Source of the DNA: CALLMM01 sp964429855 | GTDB lineage: Bacteria; Armatimonadota; Chthonomonadetes; Chthonomonadales; CAJBBX01 | Assembly (NCBI GenBank): GCA_964429855.1 | Contig: CAYSDM010000020.1 | Location: forward strand, 1-64,000 | Direction: 5' to 3' | Length of the DNA stretch: 64,000 nt | Shown here: piece by piece, positions 25,622-33,300 of the stretch | Layout of the letters: each line of letters opens with the position of its first letter | Position numbering within the stretch: the stretch's first letter is position 1 | Notes under the pieces: model-generated | The model's database searches: none | What the model was told of the DNA's origin: nothing | What the model saw: only the letters and a program-made list of their open reading frames with translations | Made by a program: the position numbers and the translations under genes

Positions 25622-26464
25622 ATGAGTGTAAATCCCATACAGATTCTGCTGGTGGAGGATAATCCCGGAGATGTGCGCCTGATTCAGGAGCAGTTGTCGC
25701 GTCCGCGCCGGGATGAGTTTTCTCTCCAGGTGGCGACGCGCCTGAGCGTGGCGCATCTGATGCTGCAGCAGAACCACTATGATATCATTCTGCTCGATCT
25801 GGAACTGCCGGACAGCAGCGGTCTGGAGACGCTTCAACGCATGCAGGGATATGCGCCGGATATTCCTGTGATCGTTTTCACCGGAAATGAGGATGAGCCG
25901 TTCAGCGTTCGCGTGGTGCAGGCGGGCGCGCAGGACTATCTGGTGAAAGGAATGCTGAGCGACATCCTCCTGTCGCGTTCCATTCACTACGCCATTGAGC
26001 GTCATCAGCTTCGGCAGGAGCTTCAGCGGGCGCGCATGAAAGAACAGCATGATCGCGAAATCGCCGAACTGCAGCGACTCTCCATGCCCATCTCCAGCGC
26101 TATCACCGCGCAGTTTTATGGAAATCTGCCTCTGCGGGAGAGCGCGCCGGGATCGTATCAGACCTTTGTGGAGCGTTACGGGGAGATTCTCGATCTGGCG
26201 CTGGAGCAGAGAGCCTATAAGGTGGATCATCAACTGACAGACCATCTGCGGGCGCTGGCGGAAGACCTGGGATTCTTGCGCGCCGGACCGCGCGACGCCA
26301 TCGAGATACACACCGCCGCATTGCAGCGCCGACTGCGAGGAGTGACGATGCAGAAGGCGCAGGTCTATGCCGAGGAGGGACGTATGCTGGTCCTGGAGTT
26401 AATGGGGCATCTGGTGACATTCTATCGAAACTACTTCCTCGGAACCCGACGCCGCGAGACATAG
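25622..26464 (+). CDS. Response regulator with C-terminal helical (KaiA/RsbU-N-like) domain
   Basis: A 280-residue protein. The receiver (1-125) has VEDNPGDVRLIQEQL, Asp59 in LLDLELPDSSG, Thr/Ser in FTGNED and Lys in YLVKGML. A coiled coil (about 130-165) leads to a C-terminal all-helical domain (about 175-275). This domain contains YGEILDLALEQRAY, an IHTAALQRRL helix and VLELMGHLVTFYRNYF, and its pattern resembles the RsbU N-terminal/KaiA C-terminal fold used for contact with partner proteins. That assignment is by eye. Start 25622 is preferred over 25550 because the receiver begins there. A strong terminator follows. Confidence 0.85.
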   Translation: MSVNPIQILLVEDNPGDVRLIQEQLSRPRRDEFSLQVATRLSVAHLMLQQNHYDIILLDLELPDSSGLETLQRMQGYAPDIPVIVFTGNEDEPFSVRVVQAGAQDYLVKGMLSDILLSRSIHYAIERHQLRQELQRARMKEQHDREIAELQRLSMPISSAITAQFYGNLPLRESAPGSYQTFVERYGEILDLALEQRAYKVDHQLTDHLRALAEDLGFLRAGPRDAIEIHTAALQRRLRGVTMQKAQVYAEEGRMLVLELMGHLVTFYRNYFLGTRRRET

Positions 26465-26487
26465 CGAGCCGTTCCGCTTTCGCGGCT

Positions 26488-26518
26488 AACCGAGCGGGCA
26501 AGATGCCTGCTCGGTTTT
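26488..26518 (+). terminator. Rho-independent terminator after the two-component genes
   Basis: A 13-bp stem (26488-26500 with 26504-26516, one G-T pair) with an AGA loop is followed by TTTTG. It lies 23 nt after the second response regulator and ends the kinase-regulator transcript. Confidence 0.8.
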
Positions 26519-26554
26519 GCCTGTATGAGGCAAATCCGGTAATATTCCCAACTT

Positions 26555-26582
26555 TTCAACGTCCGAAAAGAGTGTCTATATT
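26555..26582 (+). promoter_or_regulatory. Putative promoter for the glycan-binding protein gene
   Basis: TTCAAC (26555-26560) and TATATT (26577-26582) with a 16-bp spacer lie in an AT-richer stretch about 50 nt before the next gene. Confidence 0.45.
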
Positions 26583-26631
26583 CTGTTGATCGCGCTTCAA
26601 GTCACTTTCATCCTGAGAAGATCAAACCGCC

Positions 26632-27408
26632 ATGCCTGCCACTCGCAACCGTTATCACGCTGTAGACCGAGTCGTTGAGCAGTCGGAGGAGATGCTGCGC
26701 CGAATGCGCGCCGCGACCTCCCGGATGCCCAACGTTCGCCTGACCCCGCGCGCGGCTGCGTCGGGGACTTCCACGGAAGCGCCGCCGGCTCCCCGCCCTC
26801 GTTCCGGATTCGGCAGACTGGCGCGCGTCGCGTTCTGGACTCTGGCGCTGTTTGCGATCTTGCGTGGCGCGCTCTACTTCGTCAACATCCCGGCGGAAAC
26901 GGAGAAGGAGCGCACGCATACGCCTCCCGCCGCCTACCGGTTCACCGACTGCCGGGCAACCGCTTCGCGCAGCCTGTCCTCCGGCAGCGGGGTCTCCTAT
27001 CAGCCGGGGATGGCGCTGGACGGCAGGCGCAGCACCGGCTGGGCGGTGGAGAACGATCGGCATGGGGTCGGGGAGTGGCTGGAGATACGCTGGCCCGAAG
27101 AGCGCACCGTGACCCGGGTCGGGATCGTGGTCGGTTACGATAAGTATAACCCCTCGCGGCGCGATCACCCGGATATGTGGACGCGCAATAATCGCCTCAA
27201 GGCTGCCACGCTCGTTTTTTCGGACGGTTCGAGGCTGCGCGCGCGATTTTCCGATATTCGCGCCATGCAGTATGTGGAGGTTCCCGCCCGCCGCGCCCGA
27301 TGGGTTCGTATACGGGTGGAGGAGGTCTATCTGGATATCTACGGCGGGAAAAACCGGAACTGGGACGACCTGACGCTGAGCGAGGTGGAAGTCCGGGGGT
27401 ATCACTAG
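26632..27408 (+). CDS. Single-pass membrane protein with NADase-type glycan-binding (discoidin-like) domain
   Basis: 258 residues. A cytoplasmic N-terminus rich in Arg and Pro is followed by one membrane helix at about residues 66-83 (VAFWTLALFAILRGALYFV). An outside domain (about 98-258) has YQPGMALDGRRSTGWAVE, GEWLEIRWPEE, VGIVVGYDKYN and a C-terminal DLTLSEVEV strand. This order matches the NADase-type glycan-binding/F5-8-type-C-like sandwich. It may tether the cell to, or sense, polysaccharide or peptidoglycan. The next gene starts directly at its stop and encodes a peptidoglycan peptidase, which supports a cell-wall role. Confidence 0.75.
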   Translation: MPATRNRYHAVDRVVEQSEEMLRRMRAATSRMPNVRLTPRAAASGTSTEAPPAPRPRSGFGRLARVAFWTLALFAILRGALYFVNIPAETEKERTHTPPAAYRFTDCRATASRSLSSGSGVSYQPGMALDGRRSTGWAVENDRHGVGEWLEIRWPEERTVTRVGIVVGYDKYNPSRRDHPDMWTRNNRLKAATLVFSDGSRLRARFSDIRAMQYVEVPARRARWVRIRVEEVYLDIYGGKNRNWDDLTLSEVEVRGYH

Positions 27409-28143
27409 TTGCGCCGGTGGCTGCCGCTTGCGGCGGTCGTCCTGCTCCCGGCTCCGGGCGGGGTTCGGAGCGCGACCGCCTTCCCGCAGGCTCCGCCGCA
27501 AACCGCGCCGCAGATGCGCCTGCCTTCGCTGGAGGAGGCGCTTCGGGGCTGCGACGTTCCAAATGCGGTGCGGCGCGATCTGGCGGTGGCGGCGGTGGAG
27601 TATCGCTCCTCTTCGGGGCGGCAGGAGACCGGCTATCTGATTGTGCATCGGGAACTCAAGGAGGAGATAGCCGCGATCTTTCGGGAGATCGCGCAGGCAG
27701 GTTTCCCGGTAGAGAAGATGGTTCCCATGACTCAGTACGGCTGGTCCGATGAGAAGGCGATGGCGGACAATAACACCTCCGCCTTCAACTATCGCCGCGT
27801 TCCGGGCAATCCGAAACTCTCGCTCCATGCCTGCGGGCGCGCAGTGGACATCAACCCGCGCCTCAATCCCTACATCACGCCGAAGGGCGTCTATCCGCCC
27901 GGCGCGACCTACAACCCGTCCCGTCCAGGCACGATCACCGCCGACAGCGCGGTGACGCGGGCTTTTGAGAAGCGCGGCTGGCGCTGGGGAGGACGCTGGC
28001 GCGCGCGCAAAGACTGGCAGCATTTTGAGAAGCCTGCCCGCGCTCGACGCCGCGCTCCGGGACGGTATTCGGGCGCGCGGGCGAAACAGGCAGACGACGC
28101 ACGGATCCCAGGCAGGTTTGCAGATGGCGATCCCGGATATTGA
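27409..28143 (+). CDS. Exported M15-family D-Ala-D-Ala carboxypeptidase-like protein
   Basis: 244 residues from a TTG immediately after the upstream stop codon. An N-terminal hydrophobic segment (LPLAAVVLLPAPGG) looks like a signal peptide. The zinc motif is SLHACGRAVDINP (His and Asp ligands), with the third ligand in KDWQHFEK. This is the VanY/LAS arrangement for cleaving peptidoglycan cross-link peptides. The last 35 residues are basic and poorly ordered and overlap the next gene by 20 nt. The substrate is probably cell-wall peptide. Direct coupling to the glycan-binding membrane protein suggests joint action. Confidence 0.8.
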   Translation: MRRWLPLAAVVLLPAPGGVRSATAFPQAPPQTAPQMRLPSLEEALRGCDVPNAVRRDLAVAAVEYRSSSGRQETGYLIVHRELKEEIAAIFREIAQAGFPVEKMVPMTQYGWSDEKAMADNNTSAFNYRRVPGNPKLSLHACGRAVDINPRLNPYITPKGVYPPGATYNPSRPGTITADSAVTRAFEKRGWRWGGRWRARKDWQHFEKPARARRRAPGRYSGARAKQADDARIPGRFADGDPGY

Positions 28144-29128
28144 GCGCTATCTTGATAGGCTGAAATCCCCTTCCGAGCAACACCGCCAGAAGGCGGCTTC
28201 GAGGCTGGTGAAGATGGGCGCTACCGCCGTGCCCGCCCTGATCGAAGCGATCCAGGACAGAGATGAGAATGTCCGCCGTCATGCCATGAGCGCGCTGGGA
28301 AAAATCGGCGATGCCTCCGCCGTTCCCGCGCTCATCGCCTCGCTGCTGGATCGGGGCAGCTCTGTCCGCAGGTATGCCGCCCTTGCGCTGGGTGAGATCG
28401 GCGATGCCTCCGCCGTTCCCGCCCTGATCGAAGCGATCCAGGACAGTCACTGGGATGTCCGCCGATTTGCCGTCGAAGCGCTGGGCAGGTTCGGGGATGC
28501 CCCGGCGGTCTCCGCTCTCCTCGGCGCGCTCTACGACAGCGAATGGTTTGTCCGCAGCCATGCCGCCGAAGCGTTGAACAGGCTCGGCGATGCCCGCGCG
28601 CTGCCCCGAAAGGCGCTCGCCGATCCGCGACTCTCTCCCCCGGAGAAGATCGCCCTTCTGGAGGCGATGCGCAACGTTCGCTATTCGGAAGCTGGAGTCA
28701 CCCTGCGCTACCCGATCCCGGACCTCTATCGCTTCTGCCAGTCCGTTGTGAATGAGGGAGACGAGGAGGAACGCGCCGGGGCGCAGGCGGTTCTGGACTA
28801 CCTCAACCATGTGCGTCCGGCGGAGCGCGATCCCTCGCGGGAGGCGCAGACCCTGCTGCGCCCGGCGCAGGGCGGGCAGGATTTCGAACACGGAGAGCCT
28901 GCTTCGCCCTTCGGAGGAGCCGGAGACGCCCGCCGAACGGGTTCCGTTGTGGAGGCGGCTGTTCGGGGGGCAGTGAGATCGTTTCCCTTCCCTTCACCGC
29001 CCCCTTCTCTCCTGCCGCCCGCTCATGGATCGAAGCCTGCAAGACCGGAATCCTCTGTTGGCGCGACCCGCTTCCGTACTCGAAACCAGCGCTCTATCTC
29101 CGCGATTTCGCGGGCGGCGCGCCGCTGA
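28124..29128 (+). CDS. HEAT-repeat protein with probable 3' frameshift
   Basis: The 334-residue open frame from the ATG at 28124 starts with five HEAT units of about 31 residues, each with a VRRxAxxALGxIGDASAVPALI pattern, followed by a helical linker. Such scaffolds bind proteins or act as phycobilin-lyase-like modules; no partner is evident. After about nt 28880 the frame loses protein-like character (Pro/Ser/Arg-rich) and runs 106 nt into the oppositely oriented next gene. In the +1 frame the sequence continues SLLRPSEEPETPAERVPLW and stops at 28976, echoing the TLLRPA just before the shift. An indel near 28870-28895 is therefore likely, and the real gene probably ends at 28976. Confidence 0.75.
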   Translation: MAIPDIERYLDRLKSPSEQHRQKAASRLVKMGATAVPALIEAIQDRDENVRRHAMSALGKIGDASAVPALIASLLDRGSSVRRYAALALGEIGDASAVPALIEAIQDSHWDVRRFAVEALGRFGDAPAVSALLGALYDSEWFVRSHAAEALNRLGDARALPRKALADPRLSPPEKIALLEAMRNVRYSEAGVTLRYPIPDLYRFCQSVVNEGDEEERAGAQAVLDYLNHVRPAERDPSREAQTLLRPAQGGQDFEHGEPASPFGGAGDARRTGSVVEAAVRGAVRSFPFPSPPPSLLPPAHGSKPARPESSVGATRFRTRNQRSISAISRAARR

Positions 29129-29949
29129 GGATCCTGCCCTCTCTCCCATGCCCTCCGATGTCTCCGGTAGATCGGGTCGCCTATCAGCGAAAAAACATCC
29201 TCTTTCCGAAAATACCACCACTTCCCTGCCTCCCCGCGTGCCAGTGGCATGGGAGAAAGCCATCGGCGTTCGCGGCGTAGCTGGTATCCCTGCAGCCGGC
29301 CGCTGAGGCGCATCTGAAGGACGGTCTTGGGAGAGACCCCCAGCATCAGCGCAACCTGACGGGTCGTAAAAAACTCTCCGTAATCGCGATCCGTCAGAAC
29401 GCTCGGCGCGCGCGGATCATACTCCTCAAGACCTCTCTCTTCCCATGCCTCCTCAAACCGCTTCGGAAACTTCACGCGCTTGTGGTGTATCGCGCGGTAA
29501 CGCCTCCACTCGGGAGATGCCATCATCCGCATCACCGCGCTGTGCTTCACATACAGACGCGAACCGCTCACCCCGGGCTTCTGCTGATAGCAGCGCAGAC
29601 GCCCCCGTTTCACCAGCCACGATATATGGCGCGGATGACAGCCCAGCATATCGGCCGCCTCCCGCGTCGTCAGCCAGCCGTCAAACGGCTCCAGCGTCTC
29701 CCGCCGTGACCGATCCCCCCACCAGTCCGCCCGGTCGCGCGGGTCATCTCGCGCGCGACGGCGCGCGCTGCGCTGCGCCGACAACTCCGCCACCTCTTGC
29801 ACACGAAACCAGCGCGGTGATCCCGCCCGCTTCTGTTGATACGTGATGACTCCCTGCTCCGCCAGATGCCGCATCTGCGTGATACTCACCCCCAGATACC
29901 CCGCCGCCTCCCGGGTGCTGATCCACTCCTCGCCCGGCCGCTTTATCAT
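29023..29949 (-). CDS. Triple helix-turn-helix (MerR/excisionase-type) DNA-binding protein
   Basis: 308 residues from the ATG at 29949, which has GGAGG about 10 nt upstream. Three tandem HTH_17-like domains are visible: WISTREAAGYLGVSITQMR (about residues 9-27), WLTTREAADMLGCHPRHIS (about 92-110) and FFTTRQVALMLGVSPKTVL (about 200-218). Each is followed by a short basic wing with a Tyr-Gln pair. Single domains of this type are excisionase or regulator DNA readers, and three in one chain is unusual. There is no enzymatic or ligand domain. Direct repeats and a dyad lie just upstream and could be its own operator. Target genes unknown. Confidence 0.8.
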   Translation of the reverse strand: MIKRPGEEWISTREAAGYLGVSITQMRHLAEQGVITYQQKRAGSPRWFRVQEVAELSAQRSARRRARDDPRDRADWWGDRSRRETLEPFDGWLTTREAADMLGCHPRHISWLVKRGRLRCYQQKPGVSGSRLYVKHSAVMRMMASPEWRRYRAIHHKRVKFPKRFEEAWEERGLEEYDPRAPSVLTDRDYGEFFTTRQVALMLGVSPKTVLQMRLSGRLQGYQLRRERRWLSPMPLARGEAGKWWYFRKEDVFSLIGDPIYRRHRRAWERGQDPQRRAAREIAEIERWFRVRKRVAPTEDSGLAGFDP

Positions 29950-29965
29950 AGCCTTTGCCTCCACG

Positions 29966-30009
29966 TCCTGTTGAGCGCCACGAAACACCGTTTCACGGTC
30001 CTGTTGAGC
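29966..30009. repeat. Direct repeats flanking a dyad upstream of the triple-HTH gene
   Basis: TCCTGTTGAGC occurs at 29966-29976 and again at 29999-30009, a spacing of exactly 33 bp. Between them lies the dyad GAAAC-ACC-GTTTC (29982-29994). The arrangement suits an operator for the divergent region. The same 11-mer occurs in the palindromic element at 44511, so these may instead be decayed copies of a dispersed repeat. Confidence 0.55.
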
Positions 30010-30130
30010 ACAGCCCGACGCCCTGCCGTGGCCCCTCACCTATTGTCCTCCCCGGAGCTGATTTTACGCCCTCTTTTTCCGCAGGGAGCTTCTCGAAAAG
30101 CGCTTTTTTCAGGCAAACGGTTTCGAAAGC

Positions 30131-30160
30131 TTGACCTTTTCCTTCGCTTCATGATATAGT
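30131..30160 (+). promoter_or_regulatory. Putative sigma-70 promoter of gltBD
   Basis: TTGACC (30131-30136) and TATAGT (30155-30160) are separated by 18 bp, close to consensus, in an AT-richer stretch. The transcript would have a leader of about 145 nt before gltB. Confidence 0.75.
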
Positions 30161-30246
30161 GTAGGTTCCCTTTTCACACGGTACCGAAGACGCCCGTGTT
30201 CACCCGCGCACCCCTTCCCGCCCCGTCGCCGGGAAGCGATGCACCT

Positions 30247-30315
30247 ATGAACGCGGGATTTTTGATTCTCTTGACCATCAACGACCTTGATGACCTGCCA
30301 GGAATGAGCATATGA
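30247..30315 (+). CDS. Possible 22-residue leader peptide overlapping the gltB start
   Basis: ATG at 30247 opens a 22-codon frame (MNAGFLILLTINDLDDLPGM and two more residues). It stops at TGA 30313-30315, overlapping the gltB ATG by the ATGA pattern. A hairpin CATCAA/TTGATG lies inside it. There is no strong ribosome site. It could couple translation to gltB or be a chance frame. Confidence 0.2.
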   Translation: MNAGFLILLTINDLDDLPGMSI

Positions 30316-33300
30316 ACCTTCACGGACTGCCGGAAAAAGACGGACTCTACGATCCCCAACACGAACACGATGCCTGCGGCGTCGGGTTCGTCGTCAACAT
30401 CAAAGGGGTCAAATCGCACGCCATCGTCGAACAGGGGCTGCAGGTGCTGGTCAATCTGGAGCACCGCGGAGCCTGCGGCTGCGACCCGGAGACCGGCGAC
30501 GGCGCAGGACTCACCCTCCAGGTGCCTCATCGTTTCTTGCAGGAGGAGATGCAGGGACGCCTGCCACAACCCGGCGACTACGGCGTTGGCATGGTCTTCC
30601 TGCCGCCGAATCGCGCCGAACGCGCCATCTGCGAAGCCGCCATCGAGCATGTCGTCCGCTCCGAAGGACAGCAGTTCCTTGGATGGAGAGAAGTCCCCAC
30701 CGACAATACCCGCATCGGCTGGGCTTCGCGCGCCGTCGAGCCGGTCATCCGGCAGTTCTTCGTCCAGCGCGGCGCGAACGCCCCGGACGAAGCCGCCTTT
30801 CAACGCAAGCTCTATATCATCCGCAAAACCATCTTCCGTGTCCTGGAATCCCGGAAACTTTCGCAGTGGTCCTACTTCTATATCTGCAGCCTCTCCACCC
30901 AGACCATCGTCTACAAGGGGCTGCTGCTGGCGCGACAGATCAGCGGCTACTACCGCGACCTGGCCGATCCCCGCGTCGAGACCGCCCTGGCTCTCGTGCA
31001 TCAGCGGTTCAGCACCAACACCTTCCCGACCTGGCCCCTCGCCCATCCCTATCGCATCATCGCCCATAACGGCGAGATCAACACCCTGCGCGGTAACCGC
31101 AACTGGATGCGCGCACGCGAAGCCAGACTCTCCTCCGAGCTTTTTGGCGAGGACGTGAAGCGAATCACGCCGCTGGTCACCGAGACCGGAAGCGACTCCG
31201 CTACCCTCGATAACGCCCTCGAACTGCTCGTGATGGGAGGACGAAGCCTCGCCCACTCCATCCTCATGCTGATCCCCGAAGCCTGGGACAACAATGAGTT
31301 TATGGACAGCGACCGGCGCGCCTTCTACGAGTACCATGCCTGCATCATGGAACCCTGGGACGGACCCGCCGCCGTCGCCTTTACCGACGGGCGCACCATC
31401 GGCGCCGTGCTGGATCGCAACGGGCTGCGACCCGCACGCTACCTCGTCACCAAAGATGATCTCGTCGTCATGGCGTCCGAAACCGGCGTGCTCGACATCC
31501 CCAACGACAATATCCGCCACAAAGGACGGCTTCAGCCCGGTAAAATCTTCCTCGTGGATACCGTCGAGGGCAGAATCATTGACGATGAGGAGTTGAAGAA
31601 CCGCCTCGTCCGCCGACGCCCCTACCGCCAGTGGCTCTCCGAAAACAAAGTGGACCTGCGCGAACTGCCCGACCCGACCGAAGTCTATACCCCCGATCAC
31701 GGTACCATTCTCGACCGCCAGCAGGCCTTCGGCTATACCCTCGAAGACCTGAAATTCATTCTGGGACCGATGGCGCTGCAGGCAGAGCAGCCGCTCGGTT
31801 CGATGGGCAACGACACGCCGCTCGCCGTCCTTTCGCGCCGACCGCAGCTTCTCTACAACTACTTCAAGCAGCTTTTCGCGCAGGTCACCAACCCGCCCAT
31901 TGACCCGATCCGCGAAGAACTCGTCACCTCGATGGTCCACTACATCGGCTCCAACGGCAGCCTCTTCGATGAGACGCCCGACAACTGTCGGCAGGTGCGC
32001 CTGGAATCGGCGATCCTCTCCAATATCGAACTGGAGAAGCTGCGCAGCATCTCGCGCCCCGGCTTCCAGTCGCGCACCCTCTCGATCCTGTTCGACCCGA
32101 CCACCGGCGCCCCCGGCATGGAGACCGCCATCAACGCCCTCTGCAAAGAGGCCAGTCGCGCCCTCGATACCGGAGTCAATATCATCATCCTGTCGGATCG
32201 CGGCGTGGATCGCGAACACGCGCCTATCCCCGCGCTGCTCGCCGTCTCCGCCGTCCACCATCACCTCATCCGCGAAGGAACCCGCACCAGCGTCGCGCTC
32301 GTCCTCGAATCCGGCGAACCCCGCGAGGTGATGCACTTCGCCCTCCTCGTCGGCTATGGAGCCTCCGCCATCAACCCCTATCTCGCCTACGAAACCCTGG
32401 CCGATATGCTTCGCGAAGGGATGCTCCCGGCGGAACTCACTTTCGAGAAAGCCTGCTACAACTTCACCAAAGCCGTCAACAAAGGACTCATCAAGACGAT
32501 GGCGAAGATGGGAATCTCCACCCTTCAGTCCTATCGCGGCGCGCAGATTTTTGAAGCCATCGGGCTGCATGAGTCGGTCATTGACCGCTACTTTACCCAT
32601 ACCCCCTCGCGCATCAGCGGCGCGAAACTGGACGTGATCGCGCAAGAGACGCTCGCCCGGCATCGCTTCGCCTATCCGCCCGTCCACGTCCCCGAAAACC
32701 TCGACCTCGATCCGGGCGGACAGTACCAGTGGCGGCGCGGAGGCGAGTTCCATCAACTCAACCCCGACACCATCGCCCTGCTGCAGCACTCCGTCCAGAA
32801 CGCCGATCTCCAATACGCCGAAGACGGCGAAGAGAAGCGCCTGCCGCGAAATATCCGCGAATCGCGCGCCTTTCAGACCTACAGGCAGTTTTCCGCCGCC
32901 GTCAACCGCCAGAGCGAAGAGCTGGCCACCCTGCGCGGACTGTTCCGTTTCCGGTTCGCCCCCGAACCGATCCCCCTCGAAGAAGTCGAACCCGCCGCGG
33001 AAATCGTCAAACGCTTCGCCACCGGAGCCATGTCGCTCGGCTCCATCAGCCGCGAAGCCCACGAAACCCTCGCCATCGCCATGAACCGCCTCGGCGGCAA
33101 GTCCAACACCGGCGAAGGCGGCGAAGACCCCGTGCGCTATCAGCGCGAACACAACGGCGACAGCCGCCGCAGCGCCATCAAACAGGTCGCCTCCGCCCGC
33201 TTCGGCGTCACCACCCACTACCTCGTCAACGCCGACGAACTGCAGATCAAGATGGCCCAGGGCGCAAAGCCCGGCGAGGGCGGCGAACTGCCCGGTCACA

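Larger units (their letters stand above)
29950..30311. other. Divergent intergenic region between the triple-HTH gene and gltB
   Basis: The 362 nt hold the direct repeats at 29966-30009, the gltB promoter at 30131-30160 and a leader of about 145 nt. The leader contains a 22-codon open frame (30247-30315) that ends in an ATGA overlap with gltB. No other gene is seen. Confidence 0.6.

Noticed and set aside
27965..28123. N-terminal extension of the HEAT-repeat gene
   Set aside because: It overlaps the M15 peptidase, shows no HEAT pattern and lacks a ribosome site. The ATG at 28124 is the better start.
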